64,000 nt of DNA from Saccharum officinarum (lineage: Eukaryota > Streptophyta > Magnoliopsida > Poales > Poaceae). The notes below the pieces were generated by a model. It was not told where the DNA came from. It did no database searches and saw only the letters and a program-made list of their open reading frames with translations. The stretch spans positions 673,093 to 737,092 of the forward strand of contig CM036154.1 of assembly GCA_020631735.1 (NCBI GenBank), read 5' to 3'. Position numbers and translations under genes: made by a program. Below are positions 1 through 11,822 of the stretch, in pieces (within the stretch, counting starts at the first letter, position 1; each line of letters starts with the position of its first letter).

Positions 1-520
1 TGAAACCCAGAATCTTTGACAAACTAAATAAACATGGCAAAAGATGGGCTGCCGAGCTACCCTCGGTCCTGTGGAGCCTAAGAACAACGCCGAGTCGAGC
101 CACGGGGTTCACTCCATTCTTCTTAGTCTACGGGTCTGAGGCTATGCTCCCAACTGATATAGAATACGGATCCCCAAGGTTGAAGGCCTACAACGAAAGA
201 AATAACGACGCCACAAGACGGACGCCCTCGACCAGCTCGAGGAAGCCCGAGATGTGGCTCTGTTGCATTCTGCCAGGTACCAGCAGGGTCTCCGACGCTA
301 CCACGACAGACACGTCCGCAAGCGTGACCTCAACGTCGGCGACTTGGTGCTACGGCGGAACCAGAACACCAAGGGACGGCACAAGCTCACGCCACCATGG
401 GAAGGGCCGTACATCATCGCAGAAGTACTAAAGCCGGGCACCTACAAGCTATCCAACGAGAAGGGCGAAATCCTCACCAACGCTTGGAACATTGAACAGC
501 TACGTCGCTTCTTTCCTTAA
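1..520 (+). pseudogene. C-terminal end of Tat-type gypsy pol (integrase tail), one frameshift
   Basis: Reading from base 3, the frame encodes the end of an integrase core, including LVYGSEAMLPTDIEYGSPR, as found in Tat elements. The frame shifts between about 215 and 255. It then continues as the integrase C-terminal beta domain, with RVRKRDLN-like and VGDLVLRR segments and a PPWEGPYII motif, and ends at the TAA at 518-520. The upstream protease, RT and RNase H regions lie outside the window. The gene is a fragment and cannot be functional as shown. The single shift may be decay or a consensus error. Confidence 0.8.
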
Positions 521-1200
521 AAAGCCTCGAGGCTCTGTATTTTCTTTTTCGTCAATAAAGAATACAGCGATGTTCAAACTTTCGTTTTACAGTGAGGAAG
601 GATCGACTCTGCACTCCCAGAATCGACCCTCCCTCGGGGGCTACAAGGGGGGAACCCCCAGTCCCCGAAAAAACTTATGCTCTTTTTTAAATTTAAGAAC
701 CGCTTCTTAGATCGACTTCGCTGCAAGAGCACCCTAAGGTTCGAAAGGGCTCCCGAGTCAGGAGTATCACCTACGCCTCCGAGGCTACGGTACCTCCACT
801 CACCCCTTACACCTTTTAGAGGTGCGACTTCACGCTAAGGAGATCTAAATAACGGTTCCTAACTTTGAAAAAGAACATACCCCCTGTCGCTTAGATCAGG
901 CTCTCACACGATTTACAAGGCCGCAACATCACCCTGAAGCTCGAGGGCGGTCGAGCCGTGAGATCACTTACGCCCCCGAGGCTACGGTACCTCCACTCGC
1001 TCCCTTACGCCAAAGGATGCAGCTGCGTGCTAAGTAAATCACGCGAGAACACGATCCAAGCGATAAAGGGAAGAAAAGCTCGAATAAAACTAAATCAACC
1101 ACGAACCGGTTTATGTTTCGAGTTTTTAGGCCTTCGAGGCCACCACGATCAAAATTCAAAATGCTAACTTATTACATGGGCCTTCATGCCCAGATTTGGC
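521..1200. other. Non-coding spacer between Tat pol and its antisense gene
   Basis: There is no convincing coding sequence on either strand. A stretch around 760-805 recurs with changes around 965-1010 (both contain CCGAGGCTACGGTACCTCCA). This is a short internal repeat within the transposon. A + strand AATAAAG near 555 could serve pol transcripts. Confidence 0.5.
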
Positions 1201-4200
1201 TCACAGGCCCTCATCGTCATTAGGCGGAACCACCTCGGCTTCAAAAAGCGAGGCCAGACGGCTTCCAGGCTCTTCGGCGGCTTCAATCAGCTCCACGCAG
1301 GCATCCTCGTTCTCCTCGTCTGTCCGGTCCGGGTCTGTGATAAAGCCCTCAGCGACGAGCTTCATGTCGAACACAAACCCTGAACGGACGACGGCTAGCG
1401 CCCTCTTCACGCCGTGATGGAGGCCGTCCCGTATCTTCTCCCGGGCAAGGCGGCCCAGCGCCACCATCCGACGAACGAAGGAGTTCCCCGGAACATCTTC
1501 CCCGGTGTCGGCGTCGGGCTCGACCCCCAGGCCGTCACACACGGTGGTGATCGCGCCCTGGAGCAGTTGGGTCCTCCGGATCTCGGCTTCGAGGAGGCTC
1601 TGGAAGGAGTTGGCAGAGGATTGGGCCTCTTGGTTCTCCCTCTCCAGCTCTGAAACACGACGAACAGATTAATACCCAACGCAAGGCCCTCCACATCGTA
1701 GCCGTAACAATCACACTTACCCTCGATATGGGTCTGCAGGCCCACGACCTCGTCGCGAAGCCCCCCGCAAGTTCGCTCGAGCCCCAGGAGGGCGCTGTCC
1801 TTGTCACTGATGGTCGCCTTTAGCGCCTCGATCTCCTGCTGAGCAGACTCGAGAGCTGCGTCCTTCTCTTGGACGGTTCCCTTCAGCGTCGTGACCTCGT
1901 CCTTCAGAGCATCAGAACGAGCGGTGGCCCGCTCGACCTCGACGTTGAGGGTATCGCGCTGACGACTAACCTGAGACATTCTCCTCGAGCTCCTTCACCC
2001 GTCTCGACAGGGGCTCGAGATCCCCGCGGGCCTGGGCAGCCTCCTCCCGAACCTTGTCCATGCCAGTGCGCATCATGGCCTCGGCCGCCCACGCCTGCAT
2101 CGCTTCCTCTTTCACCACCGCGTAGGCGACGCGCAGCTCAGCCATTTCGGCGTTCCGATCGGAAAGCCGTTTCTGGGCCTCCTCGGCCAAGACCCGTTGC
2201 TGAGACAGCGCGGCCCACACGCCACTCTCATCCCGGATGAAGAGTGACTTGCGGCGGGAGTGCTCCTTCAGCTCCTGAACGCAATCCGAAAAAAACCGAA
2301 AAGGTTAAAAAGCCGAGGGAAAAAGACACCAAGAAAACCACGGAAAAAGCCGACGGGTCGATCGTACCTCGGTGGCATCCCCCATACTCCGCACGGCACC
2401 AGACGCCACTCGGAGCAACCGATCAAGGTGCCGACGGACGCCCTCGAGGTACTCCCATCGGTGCACTTCATCTTTGTCGTTCAGGACGAAGATGGGCTCG
2501 GCGTCGGGGTTCGCGGCGTCCCTAAACTGGAGCGACGGCCCCCTACCTCGGTATCTCCGCCTCTGCCCGTGCTATCGCCAGCGCGGCGATGTCGGGCCAT
2601 GACGACAACGACCCAGCCGGGGCGTCTCCCGGTCCCGCGGAAGGACCGGCCTCGCCCGCAGTTTCCGCCTCTCCGACGGCCGTCGAGGCACCGGCCTGAT
2701 CCGCGGCTTCGCCCCCCTCGACCCCCATCACTTGTTTCCCTTTGTCCAGGGGGGTGTTGTCGGGGGAAGGTCCACGGCCATGGGTGCCCGCCCCCCTAGG
2801 GGAACTGGCCCCTCAATCGCCGGCGCCTCCGGAGCCGGCGCCTCGACCGAAGACGGCTCCGGTACCCGCGCCTCGACCGTAGGCGCCCCCAGAGCCGGCG
2901 CCTCTTCTTCCGGTGCTCCGGTCAGGGGCTCGACCGCCCCGCCCTCCACCATACCCGCTGGCTCGGCCAACGGGTCTTGTTGCGACGGCGACCCGCCCGC
3001 CAGGGCCGCCTCCTGCCCCGACACCGACGCGACCTCCTCCATGGTCACGTCAGCCCCCGCCCGCTCCGCGCCGCGGACGGGTGCCTCGCCCGTCGTGACC
3101 TCGACGGCAGCCTCGGCCGTCGCTGACGACCTGGGCCCCGCCTCGACCGCACCGGGCGCCACCATCTCCGCCGGTTCGGACCCCTCCACGGCAGGGTCCG
3201 TGCCAGTAACCACCGTGGCGTCCGCTGGTTCCTGCCGTTGTCGCAGGCGCCCCTTCGCGGCCTCGACCTGCCGGACCCAGGCCGCATCCTGCTCCGCCGT
3301 CCGGTTAAGGACAACGGCGCTGGCCCGCAGCGACTTCACGGGGGTAAGCCCCATTGGCTCCGCCTTCCGCTTTAACCTGCAAAGTGAAGAAACGTCAGCC
3401 AACGGACCCGAGAAAGGCAGGACAACCGAGCAGAGACGCTTACCCGGAAATTGGCACCAAGGGCCTCGACCCCGTGCGACCCGAGCCTCCCGGGGCGGCC
3501 GATTGTGGCCTCGCAGCGGCCTCACCAGCAGGGCGGGCACTCCTGGGGGCCCTGACCGACGCACCGCCCTGCGCCTTTTGTGCCTCCGAGGCCAGCTGGC
3601 CTCGGGTTCTCACGCCTGCCGACGCCGCCGCCGATGACGACGCCGGTACTGCCGTCCCAGCCCCTGCCCGAGCTTGCGGGGCCTAGGCTGGTGCGGACGT
3701 CCCCGTCGACCCCTCTTGATGGGTCCGGGGTAAAGCGGCCCCTCCCGTCGAGGGGCCCGTCTCCTTCTCCGTCTTCTCCTCCTCCTCGGACTCCTCGACC
3801 ACGACGACCGAGGAGGACGCCCCCCTGATGGGTTCCACCAGGGGGCGAACGTCGGGAAGATCCCCCAGCCCGGTCGCGGTCTCATACCGCGACAGGGCGT
3901 CATCGTCCTCACCGCTGCTGTCGTCGTCCTCCCCCGAGATCGTCTCGGAAGGCGACGGCGCCAGGGGGACCCCATCGATAGTCTGCTGGCGCCGGAGCTT
4001 CTTCAACGCCACCGCCTCTTTGGCCTTGCGGATTGCCCGCTTCTTGGCCGTCTCCTTGGTTTGCTTCTTCTTGGAAGCATGCTGGCGTCGAGCCTCCCGG
4101 GCGGGCCGGTCCTCTAGGACTGGCGGACGCGTCTCTCGCAGCGCCGACAAATCCTACGCGCCGGCCTCGACCAAATCAGCGAAATCCAAAAATAAACGAA

Positions 4201-5097
4201 ATTGGCAAACCTACTAACCCTAAGATACGTACCACTGGCTCGAACCCTTCGGTAGGTCTCATGGGGACCCGGTTAGCCTCCTCCACCTTGAAGTTCCCGA
4301 CCATCCGACGCGCTCGCCGGAGGACCTCCTCGAGGAAAGGGATTCGTGGGACATCCGGGTCCCCTCCAGCGATGCCTCCGGAGTCATCTGGTCGAGGCGG
4401 AGACGACGCCGGCACAGCGGCATCACCCTACGGCGATGGAAGGCCGCGGCCACCGCCGCAGCCGTCAAGCCCCGAAGGCGAAGCTGCTGCAGCGCCGCCA
4501 GCAGCGGGTCCAGGCGCGGCTTCTCGGCTTCCGGCACTCCGTATGTCCAGCGATCCTCTCGAGCGGTTAGCACGCGGCCGGTGTACCTCGGCAACTGATT
4601 TTCATCGTTGCGGAGGTAGAACCAACCCTCGTGCCACCCACTGTTCGAAGAGATGAGGCGAGCCGGGATGTACAGATCCGCTCGGCTCGACCTCACCTGC
4701 AGGACGCAGCTCCCTACTCGGGCCACGCACAAGACGCCCTTCTCCCCGCCTTCTTGGCGAAGAGCTCAGCCTTCGCAGACCGCCGTGAAGATGGCGGCCT
4801 GCGCGACGGCGTTGGGGAAAGGTGGTGAAGCTCCACCTGGTAGTAGTGGAGGAGCGCGCGCATGAAGACGGAGGCCGGCACGCCAAACCCCCGCTCGTGG
4901 AAGCAGACGAAGCTCACCACGTACCCCTCCGGGGGCGCCGGCTCCCGGTGGGCAGGGGGCGGCGCGATCCACTCCGGTTGCGACCGGCTCGTCCTCGGCC
5001 GCAGCAGCCCGTCCTCGACCAATTCTTCCAACCTCCTCTCCGTCATCGAGGAGGTGGCCCAGTCGTCGGCGGGGAGGATCTGGCTCTTTCCTGCCAT
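1201..5097 (-). CDS. Antisense multi-exon gene of the Tat retrotransposon (PF04195-like protein, coiled coil)
   Basis: On the minus strand a protein starts at the ATG at 5095-5097 (MAGKSQILPADDW...). It continues in pieces to a stop at 1201. The first part contains GYVVSFVCFHERGFGVP and FMRALLHYYQVELHHLSP, typical of the 'putative gypsy type transposon' family (PF04195). Later exons encode a lysine-rich stretch (about 3950-4110), an acidic stretch (about 3780-3930), a long Ala/Pro/Glu-rich low-complexity region (2730-3360), and coiled-coil exons (about 1966-2250 and 1730-1979). The C-terminus ends in an acidic PPNDDEGL. Several exon joins have plausible GT-AG borders but I did not fix them all. 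A frameshift is visible near 4820 (the HLSP-NAVAQAAIF join). The function of this antisense gene is unknown in the family. It may be a passenger or a regulator of the sense transcript. Confidence 0.65.
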
Positions 5098-5240
5098 CGG
5101 TGTTGTCAAAAGGGGGTGGACGAAGAGGACGCGGTGGCGACAGCGATGCGGGCGCAGAGCGCGATAAGGCAAGGGTTGTCTGAGGCAGAAGATTGCAGGA
5201 GCGCAAGGGACCAGTGGGGAACACAGACCCCAGGCCTTGA

Positions 5241-5250
5241 TTTTATATGC
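5241..5250 (-). promoter_or_regulatory. TATA box for the antisense Tat gene
   Basis: The minus strand reads GCATATAAAA about 145 bases upstream of the antisense ATG at 5097. The spacing suits a TATA box plus a 5' leader of roughly 110 nt. This supports independent transcription of the antisense gene from inside the element. Confidence 0.5.
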
Positions 5251-5511
5251 CCAGGCGAAAGCCCAACAGCCGCGCGAAAAGGTAGGAATAGTTTCCCGCA
5301 TTAAATGCGCCCACCTAACCGTTTCCTTACATCTCGCAGGAGTCAGGCACGTGGCCGTCCCCCACGTCGTAACCGTACGCCACGTCGCCCACTACCGCGC
5401 CGATCTCGCCTCCCCCAAAAGACGCGCCGGCTAACGGGCGGGGAGGGATCCGCGGACGGATATTCCCAGATATCTGGGAAACGGGCCCCGAGCCCGGTAT
5501 AAGCCTCGAGG

Positions 5512-6285
5512 GAGCGAAAGCTGGCCCTCGACCAGGGTTCGACAGCTGCCCTCGAGCAACAGAGTTAGGGACGACCAGGGTGCGCCCGTACATGGCCAAG
5601 GGCTCGAGCCACGCTCTCGAGGCACCCCAGGACGTATTCGAGGCCGAAGGAGGAGGTCGTCGTAGGAATCCCCCGGGGGAGGCATCGAGCCCTCGAATCC
5701 TGTCGCAGGGAATCGAGATCCACACGACCACTCCTTGGCATCTTTGAGAGCGCCTCCGGGCCACTAGCCGACCCCTAACGAACGGGGCACGGGCTCTCAC
5801 TCGAATTCCCCCGCTAGCAGCTCACCGGAGATCGTCGGAACTCGCGCCCAAACGAGGGTAGTACGGCGTTCTCCACCCCTCCTCCTTTTTTCGAAAAGGA
5901 GCGTGAGGGTCGCACAAAAGACGGTCGGGACTCTGATCGACCTCGTGCGCGCGAGGCTCGGGGGCTCGACCGCAGAAACCTAATCCTCAGCGAGCGAAAG
6001 CTGGCCCTCGACCAGGGTTCGACAGCTGCCCTCGAGCAACAGAGTTAGGGACGACCCAGGGTGCGCCCGTACATGGCCAAGGGCTCGAGCCACGCTCTCG
6101 AGGCACCCCAGGACGTATTCGAGGCGAAGGAGGAGGTCGTCGTAGGAATCCCCCGGGGGAGGCATCGAGCCCTCGAATCCTGTCGCAGGGAATCGAGATC
6201 CACACGACCACTCCTTGGCATCTTTGAGAGCCGCCTCTGGGCCACTAGCCGACCCCTAACGAACGGGGCACGAGCTCTCACTCGA
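5512..6285 (+). repeat. Direct duplication (5512-5804 and 5992-6285) of LTR-like DNA, offset 480 bp
   Basis: The block starting GAGCGAAAGCTGGCCCTCG is present twice, with only a few single-base differences (for example GGCCGAAGG versus GGCGAAGG, and GACCAGGG versus GACCCAGGG). Copy two stops exactly at the scaffold gap. Either the Tat LTR contains a real tandem duplication, or the assembler placed the same sequence twice next to an unresolved gap. Confidence 0.85.
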
Positions 6286-6385
6286 NNNNNNNNNNNNNNN
6301 NNNNNNNNNNNNNNNNNNNNNNNNNNNNNNNNNNNNNNNNNNNNNNNNNNNNNNNNNNNNNNNNNNNNNNNNNNNNNNNNNNNNN
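6286..6385. other. Scaffold gap (100 N)
   Basis: A run of exactly 100 N is a conventional placeholder of unknown true length. It hides the end of the Tat element and the 5' LTR, leader and gag start of the following chromodomain element. Confidence 0.99.
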
Positions 6386-9300
6386 TCGCGCACGGCCTGC
6401 TGGCCACCGTATCACTTGGCAGGAGTTTCGTGAAGCCTTCAGAGCACATAATATCCCAGATGGTGTCATGCCATGAAGTTAGAAGAGTTTCTCTCGCTGA
6501 AGCAAGGGAACCAGACAGTTCTACAGTATGTGGGCAAATTCAATCATCTGTCCCAGTATGCAGCGGAATATGTGAACACGATGCAAAGAAGAAGAGTTGT
6601 TTCATGAGCAGTTTTGAGTACCAGAATCTAGGAAGCATTGGTCACCTGCTATAATGCCACTTACCATGAGATAGTCAATGTGGCTATTGCGTCAGAAGAG
6701 AAGTCCTAACTGCATAAAGAGTCGAAGAAAAAGAAGCAGTGTTTTCTAGCCCGTCTGGTGGCATTAAAAAGCGCCAGAGGTTTGTTTATCACCCTCAGAA
6801 CCATTTCCGCCCAACTTATCGTCCACCGCAATACCAAGCTCAGCCGCAGACGTTTTTTCCGTCCTGCCGCAATTCCGCAGTATCCACAGCAGCCGAATGC
6901 CCCTGGTATTCGAAACCAGACTCCAGTAACCATAACTTCCCTGTTACAACTGTGGAAAGCCAGGCCACTTTTCCAAGGACTGCCCGTATCCAAGGCAGTA
7001 CAATCCCAGTTATCCCAGAGCTCCGTACCGCAACAGCAACAACCTCAGAGCAAGAATAATAACCTGAATGTCAGAAGGGTAAGGGTGAGAAGAAGAAGAC
7101 CGGACGTGTTCTACACTCAAGCAAGTGTAATCCCAGAGGGAGAACCTGTTATGATGGGTATGTTCCCTGTTGCTAATCATCCAGCAGTACTGTTATTTGA
7201 TTCAGGTGCATCGCATACATTCATAAATCGCACCTTTGTTGTTAAGCATGACATTCCAATTATGGAACACAAGAAGATTTCTTTATCCAGTCGCCCGGGG
7301 ACGACTGTGTACTAAGGAGATGGTACGTGACGTACCTATAGAGTTAGGTGGGCATATATTTCCTACCTCAATGATAATATTACAGAAACAGGATATAGAT
7401 GTAATCTTGGGTATGAATTGGATGTACCAAAGAGGAGCCTTATAGATGCACTGCATAGAACTATAAGGTTGAACCTGCCAGATAATAAATCTCATCTTCT
7501 TATCAACTTCCTATCCCAAAGAGAACAGTTGAAAGGATATGTGCAACTTCAGTACAGGAGATTTGTGATATACGGTAGTCTGTGAATTTCCAGATGTGTT
7601 TCCAGATGATCTACCAGGTCTGCCACCAGACAGAGATAGAATTTGTGATTGAGTTAAAACCGGGTACTGCCCCAATATCCCGGAGAGCTTACAGAATGCA
7701 CCCAATGAATTGGCAGAACTTAAGGATCAATTACAAGAGTTACGTGACAAAGGTTTTATCAGACCCAGTTCCTCACCATGGGATGTCCAGCTCTTTTTGT
7801 CAAGAAGAAAGATCAGACTTTAAGGATGTGTGTTGACTATCGACCGCTGAATGAAGTAACCATTAAGAATAAGTATTCGTTGCCTCGCATTGATCTACTC
7901 TTTGATCAGCTTGGGGGCAAAGGTATTTTCAAAGATCGATCTTCGGTCAGGGTACCATCAAATCAAGATTCGACCTGAAGATATCCCAAAGACTGCATTC
8001 ACTACCAGATATGGACTGTATGAGTACCTAGTTATGTCTTTTGGTCTCACCAATGCACCGGCACATTTCATGTATCTGATGAACTCAGTTTTCATGCCGG
8101 AGCTTGACAAATTTGTAGTTGTGTTTATTGATGATATTCTGGTATACTCAAAAGTGAAGAAGAACATGTTGAGCATCTCAGAGTTGTTCTGACTCGTCTG
8201 AGAGATCACCAACTGTATGCAAGTTCAGTAAATGTGAGTTTTGGGAGAAGTGCAATTCTTAGGACATGTGTTGTCAGCCGAAGGAGTAGCAGTAGATCCT
8301 GGCAAGGTGGAAGATATTCTGAATTGGAAACCACCAATCTCAGTTCATGAAGTCCGAAGTTTTCTGGAATGGCGGGTTATTACGTCGATTCATACCTGAC
8401 TTTTCAAGGTAGCCAAGCCAATCACAGAGTTGTTGAAGAATCAAACTAAGTTCATATGGTCTCTAGAATGTGAGAAAGCTTTTAGAATTTTAAAGAAGTC
8501 ATTGACAACTGCTCCAGTTTTGGCACAACCAGATATAGAAAAGCCATTTAATGTTTACTGTGATGCCTCGGATATTGGCCTTGGTTGTGTATTGATGCAA
8601 GAAGGCAGAGTCATTGCTTATGCCTCGAGACAGTTGAAGCGTCATGAAGAACATTATCCGACACATGATCTTGAACTAGCAGCTGTGGTTCATGCATTGA
8701 AAATTTGGCGTCATTACTTGTTAGGTAATACCTGCCACATGTATACATATCACAAGAGCTTAAAGTATATCTTTACTCAGTCAGAGTTGAATATGAGGCA
8801 AAGAAGGTGGCTTGAGTTAATAAAGGATTATGATTTAGAAGTGCACTATCACCCTAGAAAAGCAAATGTTGTTGCTAATGCACTCAGTAGAAAGAATCAT
8901 TGCAATTGCATTACTGTGAAGCCAATGGATTACAGTTTATGTTATGAATTAGAAAAGCTGAATATTGAAATAGTTCAACAAGGTCAGTTGACTAATGTCA
9001 CAATAGAATCAACAAACAAAGACTAGATTGTGTCTGCTCAGAGAAAGAATTCCGGAGTAGCTCACATCAAAGAAAAAGTTAGAACGGGTCAACAGACAGA
9101 TTTCAGTATTGATGATGCAGATGTGTTGTGGTTTAAGAACCGGTTAGTGGTCCCAAAGGTTCCAGAGTTACGTCAGCTCATTCTTGATGAAGCACATAGC
9201 ACAAGGTTTTCTATTCATCTAGGAAGTAATAAGATGTATCAAGATTTGAAACAGAAATTCTGGTGGACCAAAATGAAAATTGAGATTGCCAAATATGTGG

Positions 9301-10448
9301 CCAGATGTGACACTTGTTGTAAGGTGAAGGCAGTACACCTGAAGTCAGCAGGAATGTTACAACCCTTGCCCATTCCATCCTGGAAATGGGAAGATATCAG
9401 CATAGATTTCATTACTGGGTTACCCAAGACCTCAAGAGGCTTTGATTCAATTTGGGTCATTGTGGACCGACTGACAAAGTCATCTCATTTTATTCCAGTT
9501 AAGGTGGACTATTCTGCTATAACTTATGCAAGAATTTATATTGCACGAATCCTGAGTCTTCATGGGGTACCAAAGACCATTGTATCAGATAGAGGTACTC
9601 AGTTTGTTAACAAATTTTGGAGACACCTACATGAGTCCCTCGGTACAAAACTTTTGCATAGTACCGCTTATCATCCACAAACAAGTGGTCAGACCGAAAG
9701 GGTCAATCAAATTCTAGAAGACATGTTAAGGTCATGTGCACTTAATTATTCAGACACTTGGGACGAGTGGTTACCTTTAGCAGAATTCTCCTATAATAAT
9801 AGTTATCAAGAGAGTATCAAAATGGCACCGTTTGAGGCATTGTATGGCCGTAGGTGCAGAACTCCATTGAATTGGTCAGAACCGGGAGAAAGATGGTTTT
9901 TCGGTGTTGATCTTGTGAAACAAATAGAAGAAAAAGTTAGGCAGATCCAGAATAATTTGAAAGTGGCTCAGTCCAGGCAAAAGAGTTATGCTGATAAAAG
10001 GCGTAGACCTTTGGTATTCCAAGTAGGGGATTATGTTTATCTAAAAGTATCACCCATGAAAGGAGTTAGCAGATTTGGAGTCAAAGGCAAACTCGCACCA
10101 CGTTATATTGGTCCTTTTCAAATCATTCAACAATGTGGAAAGGTGGCATATAAGTTAAAGCTGCCTGAATAACTGTCAGCCGTGCACAATGTATTTCATG
10201 TATCACAAATGAAGAAGTGTCTACAAGTACATGATCAAGTGGTTGATGTTGAGGGAGTTGAACTTGAACCGGATTTGACATATTCTGAACATCCTGTCAG
10301 AGTTTTGGATCAAAAAGATCGTGTTACCCGAAGTAGAACAACTAAATGGTACAGAATACAGTGGAATCAACATTCAGAAGAGGAAGCCACCTGGGAAACA
10401 GAGGATTATCTGTTAGAGAATTTCCCGGAGTTCTTTGCTTCTATCTAG
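6386..10448 (+). pseudogene. Decayed gag-pol of a chromodomain (Tekay/Del-like) Ty3/gypsy element
   Basis: Domains are visible in order, in broken frames. The gag capsid segment is at 6386-6700 and the CCHC knuckle (CGKPGHFSKDC) at about 6945-6985. The protease is at about 7100-7315, with the LLFDSGASHTFI active site. Reverse transcriptase is at about 7560-8250, with [16 protein letters not shown] and the catalytic [14 protein letters not shown]. RNase H is at 8430-8900, with the [11 protein letters not shown] motif. Integrase is at 9030-10172 with a histidine-cysteine zinc segment, DFITGLP, VSDRGTQF and HPQTSGQTERV. A chromodomain is at 10182-10448. In-frame stops and shifts occur after the protease, within RT near 7940, near 8160 and 8220, before integrase at 9024, and between integrase and chromodomain at about 10170. 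The integrase frame itself is intact for 380 codons. The element cannot be autonomous as shown. Confidence 0.9.
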
Positions 10449-10608
10449 GTTGCAATTTCCTCTTTAAACTGTAACCTATCCTTTTAAAATCTTTGTAATG
10501 CAGAAAACCCCTACCTGTTTTGTAGACAAGTCTTGGACATGTTTGCTTGACACGTTTCCTTTTCTATTACTTAACTCAAGGCTTTAAATCTCGGGATGAG
10601 ATTTCTTT

Positions 10609-10621
10609 AAGGGGGAAGGGC
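10609..10621 (+). promoter_or_regulatory. Polypurine tract next to LTR
   Basis: An AAGGGGGAAGGG purine run lies directly before the TGTAACACCCC start of the LTR. This is the expected plus-strand primer site of an LTR retrotransposon. Confidence 0.8.
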
Positions 10622-11812
10622 TGTAACACCCCGAGTGTTATAGTGCTAATTAATCTGCCATGTCATCATAATGCATTGCAAAGCATCCCTGTTAGGTTAA
10701 CCTTGTTATGCATCAACTAAAACAAGTTTACTTATCTAGGTTGAATGTGTTTCTCAGTGGTGTGCTCCGAACCCGAAAACCCTAATTTTTAATACCACCG
10801 CAAATGCTTAGTCCATGCCCTGCGTAATTTGAGGTGTGTGACTGTGTTGCACACTAGTGTCAAGTGTAGGGTATGAGCTCAACTACAACCTCTAAAATGA
10901 AACTCCAAATTTGAGTTTGAATTGGAGTCCCAAAACTTGTCACGAGTTTTCCGATTCGAATTCGAATTCAAAATTGAGGAAAAATGTAAAAGAATTTTAA
11001 AAGCTAATTGGTCAACCAAGAGTGGCATTTGGTCAACCATGTCATGTTGGTCCAAATGATGCCCTTGGTTGAGGTTTTGATTGCTAAGTAATCACAAATC
11101 AAAGTAGCAACAAATTCCAATTTAAAATTCCTACGAAAACCCTAAATTTCAAAACCCTGTTTTACCCCTTTTGAAATAATTCAAAATCTAAGCACAATTT
11201 GGGAAAAAGTTCAAAACCAAGTTTGTAGAACTTTTCAAGGGCTACAACTTTGGTGTTTTGAGTTTTCAAAGTTTTAGTGTCAAATGTGGAGCAATTTTGA
11301 AAATAAACAAATTTCAGTTTTGACTCATTTTTGTCCCCAAACTAAGATTTCAAAATGGAGGCAGAATTTGAAAAAGTTTTGAACAGCAAAGTTGTAGGTC
11401 TGGTCAAGATATACAACTTTGATGTTTGGAGATTTTGAAGTTTCAATATAAAATCAAAAGTAATTTCTAAATTACCAAATCTGAAAAATGTGTTCCCTTT
11501 TGAATTTAAACTCAAATTTCACAATCCAGTGAGAATTTGAAAAAGTGTTCAATACAAAACTTGTAGAGCTTGAAATTCTGAAGATTTCATAGATTGGAAG
11601 TTTTTCAAGTTGTTACATGAATTTGAGAGTAATTTTAGAAAATAGTTTGAAAATTCAAAATTTGGGGGGTGCTACAGTGCCGCGCCAATGGCGGCCGACC
11701 ACCGCGCGGTATGGGCGCCGGCGAGCCGCCGTGGCCACCCAGACCCTTCGCGCACGGTCGAGAACGCCAGCGCGACGACGCGAGCAGTCCGGCTCTGTAG
11801 TCGCGACCGCCT

Positions 11813-11822
11813 TCTATAAATA
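11813..11822 (+). promoter_or_regulatory. TATA box inside LTR-1
   Basis: TCTATAAATA follows a GCCAAT motif (about 11684) and precedes the GC-rich leader-like part. It is a likely retroelement promoter. The corresponding region of the other LTRs shows no equally good TATA box. Confidence 0.5.

Larger units (their letters stand above)
1..6285 (+). mobile_element. 3' portion of a Tat-lineage Ty3/gypsy retrotransposon
   Basis: The stretch holds, in order, the C-terminal end of a gypsy integrase, a non-coding spacer, a long antisense gene and LTR-like DNA that runs into a scaffold gap. An extra gene antisense to gag-pol and placed between pol and the 3' LTR is a known trait of grass Tat elements. 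The left end lies outside the window. I could not fix the exact LTR borders: no clear TG...CA pair or target duplication is visible. A TATA-like GGTATAAGCC near 5496-5505 is the best candidate for the LTR promoter. Confidence 0.75.

Noticed and set aside
2732..3637. Plus-strand 301-codon frame
   Set aside because: Shadow of the low-complexity Ala/Pro/Glu-rich exon of the antisense Tat gene.
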